NCBI GenBank assembly: GCA_037127315.1
Contig: JBBBDQ010001123.1
Location: forward strand, 21,001 to 85,000
Length of the DNA: 64,000 bases
Direction of reading: 5' to 3'
Source of the DNA: Ascarosepion bandense
Taxonomy: Eukaryota; Mollusca; Cephalopoda; Sepiida; Sepiidae
Within the stretch, counting starts at the first letter, position 1; each line of letters starts with the position of its first letter. Positions 20,218 to 31,504 of this stretch are shown here, piece after piece. The position numbers were made by a program, and so were the translations under genes. Below the pieces are notes generated by a model. The model worked only from the letters and a program-made list of their open reading frames with translations. It ran no database searches and was not told where the DNA came from.

Positions 20218-21902
20218 TTCGAATCACCCACGCTGTCCCCATGTTAACACAAAAACAATACTTGTCCGAAACATCTGCACTGTCCCAGGTTAAAATGTAA
20301 AAACCTCTATTCCGAATCATCTGTACTGACCACTGGTTGACACTTAAACATATCTTTCGGATCACCAGTATTGGGCACTGTTTGATACCTAAACACCTCT
20401 TTACTGAATCATCAGCACTGTCCCCAGGTGGACAATTAATCACCACGTTTCCAAATCATCTGCACTTTCCAGAGGTAAACACTTAAACACCACTTTTCCA
20501 AATCATCTGCACTGTTTTCAGGTTAGAGACTAAATGCCGCTTTTCTTAATCATCTACACTGTTACCAGATTAGCAAATAAAAACCTATTTTCCATATCAT
20601 CTGCACTGTCCCCAGGTTGACAATTTAACACCTTTTTTCCGAATCATCTCTATTGTCTCTTGGTTAATAGCGAAACAATTTTTTTCTGAATCATCTGCAC
20701 TGTCCCCAGGCTAACAGAAAAAAAAAACAGCTCTTTTCCGAAACATCTGCAATGACCCCAGGTTGATAGTTTAACACCTTTTTTTCCGAATCATCTCCAT
20801 TGTCACTAGGTTAACAGCTAAGTAATTCTTTTCTGAATCATCTGCATTGTCCCCAAGTTAACAGCTAAACATTCCTAAACATATGCAGTCCTCAGGTTGA
20901 CAAATAAACACCTCTTTTCCGAAACATCTGCACTGTCACTAGTTACACATCAAAACACCTCTTTGCTGAATCATCTACGCTGTACGCAGGTTATCATCTA
21001 AACACCTCTTTCCTAATCATCTGCATTGTTCCAGGTTTACACCTGAAAATTTATTCTCCTGATCACCGTCACTGTCCACAGGTTATCACCTAAACATCTC
21101 TTTCCCAAATCATCACCACTGTCCCCAGGTGGACAGTTAAACACCACGCTTCCAAAATACTTGCACTGTCCATAGAGTAACACCTAAACACCAATTTCCC
21201 AAATCATCTGCGCTGTTCCCAGGTTGACAACTAAACATCTATTTTTGAATTATCTGCACTGTGCCCAGGTTGACATGTAAACATACCTTTCCTAATCATC
21301 AGCCCTTTCCCAAGGTTAGCACCTAAATACTTCTTTTCCGAATTATCTGCAGTTAAACGAGGTCGAGAATTAAACACTTCTTTTCCAAATCATCTGCGCT
21401 GTTCCCCAGTAAACTCCTAAAAACTACTTTTCTGGACTATTCGCAATGCCCCCAGGTTGACACTTGAACACTTCTTTACTGAATCATCTGTAACTTCTCC
21501 AGGTTAAACACTAAACACCTATTTTTCTAATCATATGCACTATTTTATGGTTGACACCTAAATACTTCTTTAACGAATCATCAGCCCTGTCCCAAGATTA
21601 ACACCTCAACAAGGCTTTCAGAATCATCTGCACAATCCCTAAGTTGATAAGAAAACACTTCTACCCTATCCCTAAGTTAACACATAAACACCACGATTCC
21701 GAGTCATCTGCACTTTGCCCAGGTTGACACCTAAACACATCTTCTCCACATCCTCTGCAGTTGTCAGGCTAACACTTACACACCTTTTTTAAATCATCTG
21801 CATTGTCCACTGGTTGACAATTAAACACCTATTTCCCGAATCATCTAAATTCTCCTTTTCCGAATCCTCTGCACTGTCCATAGGTTGTCATCTAAACACT
21901 CT
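20218..21902. repeat. Minisatellite, about 47-bp unit, roughly 35 copies
   Basis: Degenerate tandem copies of a unit that contains AATCATCTGCACTGTCCCCA, then GGTTGACA..TAAACACCTCTTTTCCG. Copies differ by substitutions and small indels, so the array is old. No long reading frame. Confidence 0.95.
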
Positions 21903-21904
21903 GA

Positions 21905-22885
21905 AATGTCCTTATTCAACTTTTCGGCGCGCATGCCAAGCAATATAACATGTTTTTATAGTCAGATTGCCACTGGTTTAATCTCGTTAAAAAATCGATT
22001 TTTTCAGGTTTACTTAGTTTTGCATTGTCGAACTGAAATGACAATTTTTTTCGATATTTTAAACATGACATATTCAATAGAGAGATATCTATAAGTTGTG
22101 TTGAGTGTAATGCTTTCTGTTTTCACGCCAAGAGAGTGAAAAAAAAACCGCGCTGTGTGTAAAATACGCAAATCACACAGTGAATAAAGTGTTTTTTTAG
22201 ATTTAGTTATATTTCCTTCGTACACAAAAAACGTAATCCATGTTTTGTCTTCCATCATGTTCTTTAAATAGAAAGCTAAATTTTGTTAGGTGAAAGAAAA
22301 TAGTTCACGGCGTCAGCACAAATGTTTCTTCAAAAATACAATAACAATGTGTTACATCGAGCAAAGTTCAACTTATATTGCCCTAGTTATAAACGGATAC
22401 AACTAGTTAACCGACTCCAAACCTGAACAACTTAAAAGAGAAATAATGCAGCGTGTGTGATTGGATAGTCGTGGTATTATTTATTTGGAGATCTTTAAAT
22501 TCAAGGAAAAATTGAATGCACATTCATGCGTCTGCAGCTGCAATATGTCTATAAACATTTTGCTCAAAATGAGTCCCATGCTCATCGATACTGAAAAGCC
22601 TCATGCATCAAGTATAACACAAGAAAAATTGCTGGACCTCGAACGATCCGTTCTATCCAGCCCGCCATATTTACCGAATCTTTTGCCATTACTGATTATT
22701 GCCTTGCTATCGTAGTAAAACTTGAAACAAATCTCTAATAAAATATGGATTTAAGAGTTCGTCGAAAACTTTTTGGCGTCAAAACCTTCAGAATTTTACT
22801 AAAAAAGAACTACCTGTTAAATGGCAATATGCCATTGAAAATAATAGTGAATACAGATTTAAAGAAAATGTAATTGTGTTTATCT
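21905..22885. other. Unannotated stretch
   Basis: No recognised gene or element. Two openings of 69-84 codons lack recognisable motifs. Confidence 0.4.
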
Positions 22886-23104
22886 ATAATTCTGAGATGA
22901 GGTATTGTAATTATTTACATTGTTCAGACTGTTTTCATCTGTTGTCCTTATTCACTGGGCGAAGAACACGTGACATAAAATGACATCATTGGACACATGA
23001 CCTAATGGATAAATGCGTCAGCTGGATCCAGTGATTTGATCCAAAAAGCTGAGAGTTCAGTACCTGGCTACAGCAGTGGTGAACAATAAAACTTAGAGAT
23101 TTGA
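22886..23104. repeat. PLE-A remnants forming the left flank of LINE-J
   Basis: 22886-22950 is the terminal segment of PLE-A on the minus strand (TCTGAGATGAGGTATTG...ACTGTT). 22975-23104 is plus-strand PLE-A 3' UTR (compare 10095-10200: CTACAGCAGTG...AAACTTAG). The plus-strand UTR continues at 26115, beyond LINE-J. Confidence 0.7.
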
Positions 23105-23114
23105 GTTTGCGTTA

Positions 23115-23554
23115 CCTTCACAAATATACGAGGTATTCGCAGTAACTTTAATAGTGTAGAATCTTTCCTTCTAACTAACTCACCCGATATCTTAGCTATA
23201 TGTGAGACTAACCTTGACCCTTCTATCCCCTCTTCAGAGCTGTTCGTTCCTGGTTACCTTCCTCTCTTCAGGAAGGACTCCAATGTCCATATGCATGGGC
23301 TTGGTGTATATGTCAGCGAACAACTCCCCCTAGCCAGGGTCACATCTCTTGAATCCCTTGATCATTCCTTCATGTGCTTCCGTCTCTCACTTCTAAGCTC
23401 GGTTAGCTATCTCTTCTTCCTCTCCCGCTCCCCCTCCTCCTCTGACTGTACGGTACTTGATTGCATCTCTACTAATATCGACAGGGCCATTTCTTCTCAC
23501 CCATCTGCCCATATATTTGTGTTTGGCGATTTTAACGCCCACCACACCAAGTAG
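23115..23554 (+). pseudogene. LINE-J endonuclease domain, ends at an internal TAG
   Basis: Apurinic-type endonuclease that nicks target DNA for reverse transcription. It opens with 'NIRGIRSNFNSVESF' and 'ILAICETNL' (the catalytic-Glu strand), has 'GLGVYVSE' in the middle and 'VFGDFNAHH' (GDFN, with catalytic Asp and Asn) near 23522-23546. The frame meets TAG at 23552-23554 where a tryptophan is usual in this family. The following CDS is in the same frame, so one substitution splits the protein. Its last active-site block, 'NSDHAVVSV', lies beyond the stop. Confidence 0.85.
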
Positions 23555-23593
23555 CTTCAAAACTCAGCCACCGACCTTGCTGGGATCCGCACC

Positions 23594-25561
23594 ATGCAGT
23601 TTTCAATAGCCCAAGCTCTAACGCAAGTGGTGGACTTCCCCACACGTTTCTCTAAAAACCCTAACGGAAGGGACTCTTTACTCGACCTTTGTTTTACCTC
23701 CATCCCAGACTCCTGCACTACCAGGCAACTCTGCCCCCTCGGAAACTCTGACCACGCCGTAGTCTCCGTAAACATATCAATCCGCACTAACTCTACCCAA
23801 GAAAACCAGACCAGCAGAATATCATACTGCTACCAAAGAGCCGACTGGGACTCGTTCAGGGACTTCCTCTGCGACGTCCCCTGGAACAACGTCTTTGATC
23901 TTCCTGTCGAAGAATGTGCCTCCGAAGTCTCCTCTTGGGTTAAGGCTGGCATCGATGCTTTTATCCCTGCCAGAAAATTCCAACTAAAACCAAATTCGTC
24001 ACCCTGGTTCTCACCCGCTTGCTCGGCCGCTATTGTCCACCGGAACCATTTCTTCCGGTTCTATCGAAGCTGCTCGTCGAACCAAAACAGGCGCCTTTTC
24101 ACCTCAGCACGGATCAAGTGTAAAAAAGTACTGAACGAAGCCAAGAGGGCGTTTGCTACCAGAATTAGGCAACGCATAGCATCCTCTAAGTTTAGTTCCA
24201 AAGATTACTGGCGTCTCTGCAAAAGCGTGCTCAGCAGGAACAAGACTTCAATACCCCAACTAATCAATGAATTTGAAGTTCTCACCTCCCCAGCCAACAA
24301 GGCTGAATGCTTTGCCCGTAGATTCTCAACCAATTCGACACTGGACTCGTTAGGAAAACCTACACCAGACTTCCCACCCAGAACTAAGGCTCAACTAAAT
24401 AACGTCCACATTACACCCTCGCTGGTCGCCAAGATAATTGCACAACTTGACCCACACAAAGCGAGTGGCGGTGACGGAATCCCAGTCATAGTACTGAAGA
24501 AATGTGCCCCAGAACTCTCCTCTGTCCTCTCTAAACTCTATAACCTCTACCTATCTGCTTCCTGCTTTCCTGCCTGTTGGAAGTCCTCCTGCGTAGTACC
24601 TATATTTAAGAATTCTGGCGAACCCTCAGATCCCGCCAATTACAGTCCTATTAGTCTCCTTCCAATCTTTGGCAAAGTTTTCGAAGCCATTATCAACGCC
24701 GAGGTGATTCAGCATCTTATGGCCAACGGGCTTCTCTCTGACAAACAGTATGGGTTTCGCTTCACCAGGTCTACTGCTGATATGCTAACGACCATTACCG
24801 AGTACATATACCAGGAACTTGACAAGAATGGTGAAGCCCGAACCGTTGCCTTGGATATCTCCAAAGGATTCGACAGGGTCTGGCATGCTGGCCTCGTGTG
24901 CAAACTGCGGAGCTATGGGATAACTGGACATCTGTTTGACCTCATCCAGTCTTTCCTCTTTAACCGCACATTGAAGGTGGTATTAAATGGGCATGCCTCC
25001 CAAAACTACCAGACGAACGCGGGCGTCCCTCAAGGTTCTATCCTAGGTCCCACGCTCTTTCTGATCTACATTAATGATCTCCCCGACACCATTAGATCCC
25101 AAGTTGGCATGTATGCCGACGACACATCAATCTACTCCCGCATCGATCAGAAACCAGGTGTGGACGACAAAGTGAACCTCGCTGCCGTACTTGAAAGGGA
25201 CCTCCAATCCGTAGTGACCTGGGGTAGAAAATGGTTGGTAAATTTCAATGCCTCTAAAACAAAGCTGTTATCAACTAATCACCATAGACAATCGCATCTA
25301 CCTCCCATTAGCATGGGACAGGCTAGCCTCCCAGAGAGTAAAATACTACGCCTCCTTGGCCTTACACTCTCGGCGGACCTCAAATGGAATGACTATATTG
25401 AATCCATTGCCAAATCTGCTGCTATGAAAGTGGGCTCCCTGTGCAGGGCCCGGAAATTTTTCCCACCTGAATCTATTCTGCACATATACAAATCTACCAT
25501 CCGCCCGTGTATTGAATATTGCTGCCATATCTGGTCGGGTGCCCCTGCTGCTCTCCTTTAG
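23594..25561 (+). CDS. LINE-J reverse transcriptase (655 codons open)
   Basis: Copies element RNA into DNA at the nicked target. In the open frame from 23594: the end of the endonuclease ('NSDHAVVS', about residue 53); RT palm blocks with the first catalytic Asp in 'LDISKGFDRVWH' (residue 421; most relatives have Ala where this copy has Gly); 'GVPQGSILGPTLF' (residues 477-489); the catalytic 'YADD' (residues 507-510); and the post-palm 'ESILHIYKSTIRPCIEYCCH'. It ends at TAG 25559-25561 because of a frame change near 25557; the last part continues in the next frame. The ATG at 23594 is internal to the original protein. All catalytic RT residues are present. Confidence 0.9.
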   Translation: MQFSIAQALTQVVDFPTRFSKNPNGRDSLLDLCFTSIPDSCTTRQLCPLGNSDHAVVSVNISIRTNSTQENQTSRISYCYQRADWDSFRDFLCDVPWNNVFDLPVEECASEVSSWVKAGIDAFIPARKFQLKPNSSPWFSPACSAAIVHRNHFFRFYRSCSSNQNRRLFTSARIKCKKVLNEAKRAFATRIRQRIASSKFSSKDYWRLCKSVLSRNKTSIPQLINEFEVLTSPANKAECFARRFSTNSTLDSLGKPTPDFPPRTKAQLNNVHITPSLVAKIIAQLDPHKASGGDGIPVIVLKKCAPELSSVLSKLYNLYLSASCFPACWKSSCVVPIFKNSGEPSDPANYSPISLLPIFGKVFEAIINAEVIQHLMANGLLSDKQYGFRFTRSTADMLTTITEYIYQELDKNGEARTVALDISKGFDRVWHAGLVCKLRSYGITGHLFDLIQSFLFNRTLKVVLNGHASQNYQTNAGVPQGSILGPTLFLIYINDLPDTIRSQVGMYADDTSIYSRIDQKPGVDDKVNLAAVLERDLQSVVTWGRKWLVNFNASKTKLLSTNHHRQSHLPPISMGQASLPESKILRLLGLTLSADLKWNDYIESIAKSAAMKVGSLCRARKFFPPESILHIYKSTIRPCIEYCCHIWSGAPAALL

Positions 25562-25934
25562 GCTTCTTGACAAAATACAAAGGAGGATCTGTAACGTGGT
25601 TGATACTGACTTGGCAGACCGGCTGCAGCCGCTCTCACACCGGCGCGATGTGGCTTCCCTGTGCCTCTTCTACAAGTACTTTCATGGCTTCTGCTCCGAT
25701 GAGCTTAGATCACTGGTGCCGCCTAAGCACGAATTTACACGAGATACTAGATTAGCAACTAGGTCCCACCCTTTTACAGTTAAACAAATAAGATGTAACC
25801 GTAAATTCTACTCCAACAGCTTCTTTTCTCGCGCTTCCCGCCTGTGGAACTCCCTTCCACAAGCCTGCTTTCCCGACAGTTACAATCTCCAGGTGTTTAA
25901 ATGTAGGGTCAATAGACACCTCCTATCACACTAA
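25562..25934 (+). pseudogene. LINE-J C-terminal segment, in the next frame
   Basis: Continues the protein after the frame change: 'LLDKIQRRICNVVDTDLADR', 'FYKYFHGFCSDELRSL', 'FYSNSFFSRASRLWNSLP' and 'KCRVNRHLLSH', then TAA at about 25932. This cysteine-poor C-terminus is the part most often found in the truncated copies (8376, 41440, 57176). Function not known to me. Confidence 0.85.
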
Positions 25935-26114
25935 CTCCCAACTATTCTCACAACACTCTCATCTACCCAACCCTCATTCTCGGTATTCTTACCCGCCTAT
26001 CATCCACCCTCTGTCATTTCCTATATTTAATCAGCCTTTCTCCACTCTACGTAGCCCCCTGCACAGTAGTGGCAGTGACATGCCTTGCTCGGGGTGAAAC
26101 GCTTATAAAAAAAA

Positions 26115-26310
26115 AAAATGAAGATAACTGAGACATATGGAAGTGGCAGAACTCATGGAACGGTTACAATCAAGCTTAATGAACAAGATAAAGGGTTCAG
26201 TTCAAAACTTTCAATCACCGGAAGAGAGGTCGGAGAGTACAAAACGAAAAGTCATGAATATGGCAACAAAGATGAGGACAACACTCCGAACAATGTATAT
26301 AATGTAACTG
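26115..26310 (+). repeat. PLE-A 3' tail, right flank of LINE-J
   Basis: GGCAACAAAGATGAGGACAA and CTCCGAACAATGTATATAATG match the PLE-A end. Upstream bases (AGATAACTGAGAC) match PLE-A at 33288, so the LINE-J insertion split this copy. Confidence 0.7.
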
Positions 26311-26319
26311 TAGTTTATT

Positions 26320-26675
26320 TTTAAACATAAATTTGATAAACAAAAATTAATTCATACTGCATATATTTCATGATAAATGTGGTCAAGATTATAATAACCA
26401 ACAAATATTTTGCTATGTGTATATTGCAAACGAAATCGTGAAGACTAATTTTGAATTTATATTCTGAAAAATTTTTTATCAACATATTTATAGAAAAAAA
26501 TTCGTAACATTAATTTATAATTTGTTTCTATTCGGAAACACTCTCTGTCACTTTCTCTCTTCATTTTTTTTTTTTTTGGTACTCTGCATATCTTTCTCCT
26601 GCCAGTTTTCATTAGGACCTATTTTAATATCTAGTGTAGTTACTAACTTATGTTTTCCGAAAATTTAATGTGGAT
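26320..26675. other. Unannotated AT-rich stretch
   Basis: Contains a T-run at 26567-26577; otherwise nothing recognised. Confidence 0.45.
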
Positions 26676-26681
26676 GTGCGT

Positions 26682-26990
26682 TGTAGTGTGTTGTGGTTCA
26701 GTGGATATCAACTCGGAACGACAAATCGGGGAGCCGAGTTCGAATTCCATTTGAATTCCTTGCATTCACCTACGCACAAATACCTTTGGGAAATGTATTA
26801 ATCCGTCTATTCCCTCCAGTTATAGGTTAAATAATAGGACAGATTGGGTTCTATATCCTTGGCTGGCAACCAATCTACCACCGAAAAAAATGGCAATCCA
26901 CTGCGGGATAATCTTCTGCCCAGTCAGTCATGTCTCTTTCGAGACATGATTGCCCAAAGCGTGTTTCACGTATGGCACTTAACTGACATC
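26682..26990 (+). mobile_element. SINE-C, full length
   Basis: Box A-like GTTGTGGTTCAGTGGATATC, box B-like CGAGTTCGAATTCC, the central GGGTTCTATATCC and the complete tail through CACGTATGGCACTTAACTGA. Confidence 0.9.
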
Positions 26991-27730
26991 TTTTCAATAT
27001 TACTTTGATAAACTTCTACAACGATGAACTCTTCAATAATATCTTGTGAAAACTGTTTAAAAATGGGTATAGGCTCTAGCAGTGTTCACGCTGATAAACA
27101 GACATGTCTAATCAAAGAGACTACAAGAGATACAGGGTGGGTTGCAAGAAGAAGAACAAAATAAAATCACGTCTGACTAAACCTGTAGCGTTCGGTCTTG
27201 GTTTGAGTTTGCGCTTGAAGAATCTGTACTTTGTAGGGAAACAGTTTCAGATTACTGTGGATAGTTCGGCACAGAGATCTCTTGGAAATAACCATTTGCT
27301 TTGACAGCCGTCTAGAGGTTTCGCCGGTGACTGTTCCAGATGGTCCCTAGCATCTTGAAGATGAGCCGGCGTCCTCTCTGTAAACTTTGGGCTACAATGT
27401 TCTTTGTTACTGCTAATTACACTTCCAGTGTTTCTAAACTTTTCTACTGATATATCTTGAAAAGGAATACAGTATAAAATGATAGGTTGAAGAATGGAAC
27501 TCCACACCAGGAATAAGAAATACAGATTTATTGTACTAAGGAACAATTAACAATAATATGCATATAGGCAAGCACCGGTTGGAGAGGAATCGACTATAGA
27601 ATAGTGAATGACTGCAACTAAGACCTTTCCCGTATTTACTAGCCTTCCCACGCAAGGCCAGATCTGATACATGGTCATTTTATAGTGGGTATTCCCGGCC
27701 ATATAGCCGGACCAAAAAATGTCTGTCTAT
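26991..27730. other. Unannotated stretch
   Basis: No gene recognised. 27300-27700 is less AT-rich and could be the remains of an LTR-type element, but no RT or LTR pair is visible. Confidence 0.35.
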
Positions 27731-27733
27731 TTT

Positions 27734-27806
27734 TCCCCAGTCGTGGTTCCACCCTTCGGCGGAACCACGACTGGGTTTGGGCTCTCTGCTCGGAAGCAGA
27801 GAGCGC
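27734..27806. repeat. Two adjacent perfect hairpins
   Basis: First: CCCAGTCGTGGTTCC and GGAACCACGACTGGG flank a 10-base loop (a 15-bp perfect stem, about 27737-27776). Second: GCTCTCTGCT and AGCAGAGAGC flank a 4-base loop (a 10-bp stem, about 27780-27804). GC-rich in an AT-rich setting. Confidence 0.9.
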
Positions 27807-28199
27807 CCTCCACCCGAAGGCAGAGAGCTGACAGTGTCATAGAGCAGTCAGGCGAATTCCTAAGACCTTTGCCCTCGTTGTACCTCTCGTTACCGTCTTT
27901 TATAACGTAGAGCATTCTATTCTCGGGGATGGCAGGATGTTCCACTATAACATCTACCAAACGCGTTATCGTATCGTTCCATGGCGATGGAAATTTTTCC
28001 TTCCGGCATATTCACGTCTAAATTACCTCTGAACATGTGTCGATGACTTTGTTGCAAAATACTGTTGAACGATCTTTGTCCTCTCTTCAATCTAAAACCT
28101 CTCGTAGTGGTCCATCTGGTTATCAAATAACATCTACAGGTATGCTACACAACTCACCTGAAAAAGAAACAGAACGAAGCTTAAGAAGCACTCCACCTA
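27807..28199. other. Unannotated stretch
   Basis: Moderate GC; open for 60-70 codons on both strands but with no recognisable protein. Confidence 0.35.
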
Positions 28200-29260
28200 T
28201 TCACCAAAACCCACTTTCACAGTGAAACTCATTACCTCAGTAAATGTCGTCTCTACAACAAGTGTTGCTTCCCCAACAAATGTTTATCCAACAAAACTCG
28301 CTTTTTCAAGAAATCTCACGCCACCAGTGAGTCTTGCTTTCCAAACAAAACTAGTTTCTCCAAGACTCACTTTCTCAACGTCTAGCTAACTCCATACAAC
28401 TCTCCTCTCAAACAATTTTCACCTGCCTGCAGAAAAAAATTTCGTCTTCAACAAATCTCAACACATTTTATTTAACTCTCACCAACCTTCATATATACTC
28501 TCAAGAGAACTCAATTTCCCAAAAATCATTTAACAAATCCCTCCTCCCCAACAAAGAATTCGCTCCTCAGAAAAATCTTAATTTGTCCACTGTAGTGAGA
28601 TATACAAAGACACTTAACCTATTTTGCAGAAAGTCAAACATCAACAAATAACTTGATCGTCAGTTAACACGGGAGCAATTACAACGTTGCAAACTGGAAA
28701 ACAATACAACACAACATTCACAACGCCTACCTTCTTAACAAATCGCATTTTTCGACTAGTCTCGCCGCTCCAACAATGTTCTTTCTCAGTCAGTATTCCA
28801 TCCCCACCATATTTCTACTATTTTCAAACTCAACAATTTTCTACACTATAATATATTTCGCCTTTCCAACAAATCGTGCGTCCACAACAATTTTCAGTTC
28901 TCTAAAATGTCTCGTCTGCACTTCAAATTTCGCCTCTACAACAAATCTCATCCTAACAGTAAATGATGCTTTCCCAAGTTTCTACTCTTGAATAAATCTC
29001 TCCACACCAATCACGAGCTAAATCCAATCGCACCATCTAATAAAACTCGCCAAAAAGAATACTTTCTGATGAGCCCTAATCCGTAACACCGAAAAGGGTC
29101 CTCATCTTTAAAGTCAAAATTTGTCTAAGAACTCATCAAGCATCGTCTCTCTTAAGAATTCTTCTTCCCGCCAATAAGCCTCACTAAATTCTTGAATCTA
29201 TCTCAAGTCTCATTTACCAAACTTTTTACCGAAATCATCTCAATTTCTTATAGTTTTCAC
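28200..29260. repeat. Degenerate minisatellite-like tract
   Basis: Recurrent ACAACAAATCTC / CTCCAACAA / AACTCGC words at irregular spacing of roughly 18 or 36 bases over about 1 kb. It looks like an ancient tandem array, more diverged than the one at 20218. Confidence 0.55.
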
Positions 29261-29669
29261 AAAATAGTCATTTCCCAGTTAATTTTACAACCAGAAATTC
29301 AGGAAGGATTTTTTTTTAAATTTCAATTCTTTCTTTCGTCGATATACATCGATAATATTTTACGATGACCAGGATACGACCAGGGAAACGGAGCGTTACT
29401 AAATAGGTTGTAATATTTTGAACTCAAACGGTTATAATAAAAACCTGTACCATCACTTCTTACAATATTTCTTTTTTACACTCTAGAAATATAAAAGAAA
29501 AAATAATTAATAAATAATAATGTGCTTCATCTAAAATAAAGCTCACTCAAATAATAATTCTCGCAAAAATTCACTTTTATATTACGAAAAACGGAGGCTT
29601 TCTTTTACAGAAGGAATAAATAATTGCCATATTGTTACGAATATATGTTCTGTTCAAAGTATATAGAGG
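29261..29669. other. Unannotated AT-rich stretch
   Basis: Nothing recognised. Confidence 0.4.
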
Positions 29670-29787
29670 CTTGCGGCCATATCATGTTGAATACACCGGT
29701 TCTCGCTCGATCACCGAAGTTAAGCAACGTTGAGCCTGGTCAGTACTTAGATGGGTGACCACTTGGGCATACCAGGTGCTGTAAGAG
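29670..29787 (+). rRNA. 5S rRNA-like sequence (head of a 5S-derived SINE)
   Basis: A continuous match to metazoan 5S rRNA of about 118 bp: GCGGCCATATCATGTTGAAT, ACACCGGTTCTC, AAGTTAAGCAACGTTGAGCC, CTTAGATGGGTGACC and ATACCAGGTGCTG. The internal control region (box A, intermediate element, box C) is well preserved, so pol III could still recognise it. A single copy, with several differences from what I recall of metazoan 5S and transposon sequence attached, points to a SINE head or pseudogene rather than a functional 5S gene. Confidence 0.75.
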
Positions 29788-29795
29788 TATAGCGA

Positions 29796-29945
29796 CGGAT
29801 GTGCGTTGTGGTGGCAGTGGATATCGGCTCGGAAAGAGAAATCGGTGAGCCGAGTTCGAATTCCAGTTGAATATCCTGCATTCGCTTAAGCACTGGTACC
29901 CTTGGAAAAGGTATTAATCCGTCCCTTTCCTCCAGTTATGGGTTA
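29796..29945 (+). mobile_element. SINE-C 5' half, fused to the 5S-like unit
   Basis: The tRNA-like head (TGGTGGCAGTGGATATCGGC, GAGTTCGAATTCC) through GGTTAAATAACAG, then the sequence changes to the 5S-element body. It begins 9 bases after the 5S-like unit. Confidence 0.8.
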
Positions 29946-30165
29946 AATAACAGCGCAGGACTTGGGGACCCTGCCCATAAAAAACAAATCCTAGTGAATC
30001 TTGTTACGCGAAAAGAAAAAAGTATTACTAGACACAAAACTTATATAAAAACAACAATGAATTGTTGAAAGAAAAGGGGCATTACCAGCAATAAAAAAAT
30101 AAAAGTTTAGTTAGCAATAAATGACCCGCTGAGGTGTTGGTATGGCATAAAACCAAAAACAACCA
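29946..30165 (+). repeat. 5S-element body and SINE tail
   Basis: GGGGACCCTGCCCATAAAAAAC matches the body after the 4712 unit; ATGACCCGCTGAGGTGTTGG near 30120 is the SINE tail type also seen at 18418. Suggests a composite 5S-headed SINE. Confidence 0.5.
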
Positions 30166-30169
30166 ACCA

Positions 30170-31040
30170 ACAAACTATATAGCGTCAGACGAGAATATAA
30201 TTTTTATTTAAATTCACATTAGATTATCATGAAAACATGGTTTAGGACTGACCTGGAGGAGCCTCTTGACTGTGGACAGCCGGATATATTAGCCTTATAA
30301 CCATGACATACACATACATCTCAAAAAGAGTTTCGGGAATATCTCAGATATCATAAACAAGAACATAAGCTTCACGTTTCCGACAAGGGTTCCGGCGCCC
30401 CGTGTACGCATACAATTAATGAAGTCAGTAGATAAATAAAATGTAAGGTTAAATACTAGAAAATCTAGCCTCGTGTTATCATTAGCCTATGTCTCTATTT
30501 TATTACAAGAGGAATCGGGCCCTATGCTCGTTTGCAAGAGCGTAGGTTTTCATAATCGTTGCATGCTTTGAAGCAAAACTGTGAACACGCAACAAGTGAC
30601 TTGACAATGACGTTAGTTATTGATTCATCTGTCAGTAAACAGAGAAATGCAGTTGTCTACATTTAGTCCTAGAGTTCTTCAGCGTCCAATTATTTTTATC
30701 ATTCGATCTGAAAAAACCTTCACCTTTCAATAATTTTGGGACTCAACACGTGCCCTACAAATGAGGAACATTAAAACATATATTTTATTTATTCTCAGGG
30801 CAACCATCTAATGAAATTTGATAGCAACTCTTCTCACTTTCATGTTTTAGTCAAGATATAAGTTAGTCTAATACACACAAAAAACAATATGAACAAATAC
30901 AAATCTTTTTGAACAATGTATTTTTGAATGTCATAATTCAATCAGAAAAGAAAAATGCTTACGGAAGTAAATATTCTTACGTATTTCTTAAATTATTAGC
31001 CTATGGAATTAACCAAAACCTACATATATCTAATCTATCT
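30170..31040. other. Unannotated stretch
   Basis: No gene or repeat recognised. Confidence 0.4.
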
Positions 31041-31043
31041 AAA

Positions 31044-31070
31044 TCTAAACTTATTTATAAATAAATGGAA

Positions 31071-31139
<69 letters not shown>

Positions 31140-31400
31140 CGTGTCCGTTACCTATAGACTCTGAAGCAGCTCAACCGATTTTCTTGAAAATTTACACAGT
31201 TGTACTATAAGCGTCTGCGAGTGTTCTTAGCTAATTTTTGTGTCGAGGTACCCCCGATAAATATCGAAAATCGATAATCGAAGAAATTGGTTTATAGTAG
31301 AAGTGGTCCGATTTTAATCAAGTTTCATACACTCATAAGACATAAGAAACGATATTCAGAAGTTTCAAGGTTGCATTTCTTACAATAGTGCAGAAAATCG

Positions 31401-31437
<37 letters not shown>

Positions 31438-31442
31438 CAAGA

Positions 31443-31504
<62 letters not shown>

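Larger units (their letters stand above)
23105..26112 (+). mobile_element. LINE-J, nearly complete jockey-superfamily retrotransposon
   Basis: About 3.0 kb. It begins at the start of the endonuclease domain, so ORF1 and the 5' UTR are missing (5' truncation), and ends at a short A-run (26107-26117) after the family 3' signature CCTTGCTCGGGGTGAAACG. It is inserted into PLE-A 3' UTR. Target-site duplication was not resolved. Short copies of this family are scattered through the window. Confidence 0.85.

Noticed and set aside
29670..29787. Functional 5S rRNA gene
   Set aside because: Single copy, several differences from what I recall of metazoan 5S, directly fused to SINE sequence, with another split copy at 4712. 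A SINE head or pseudogene is more likely.
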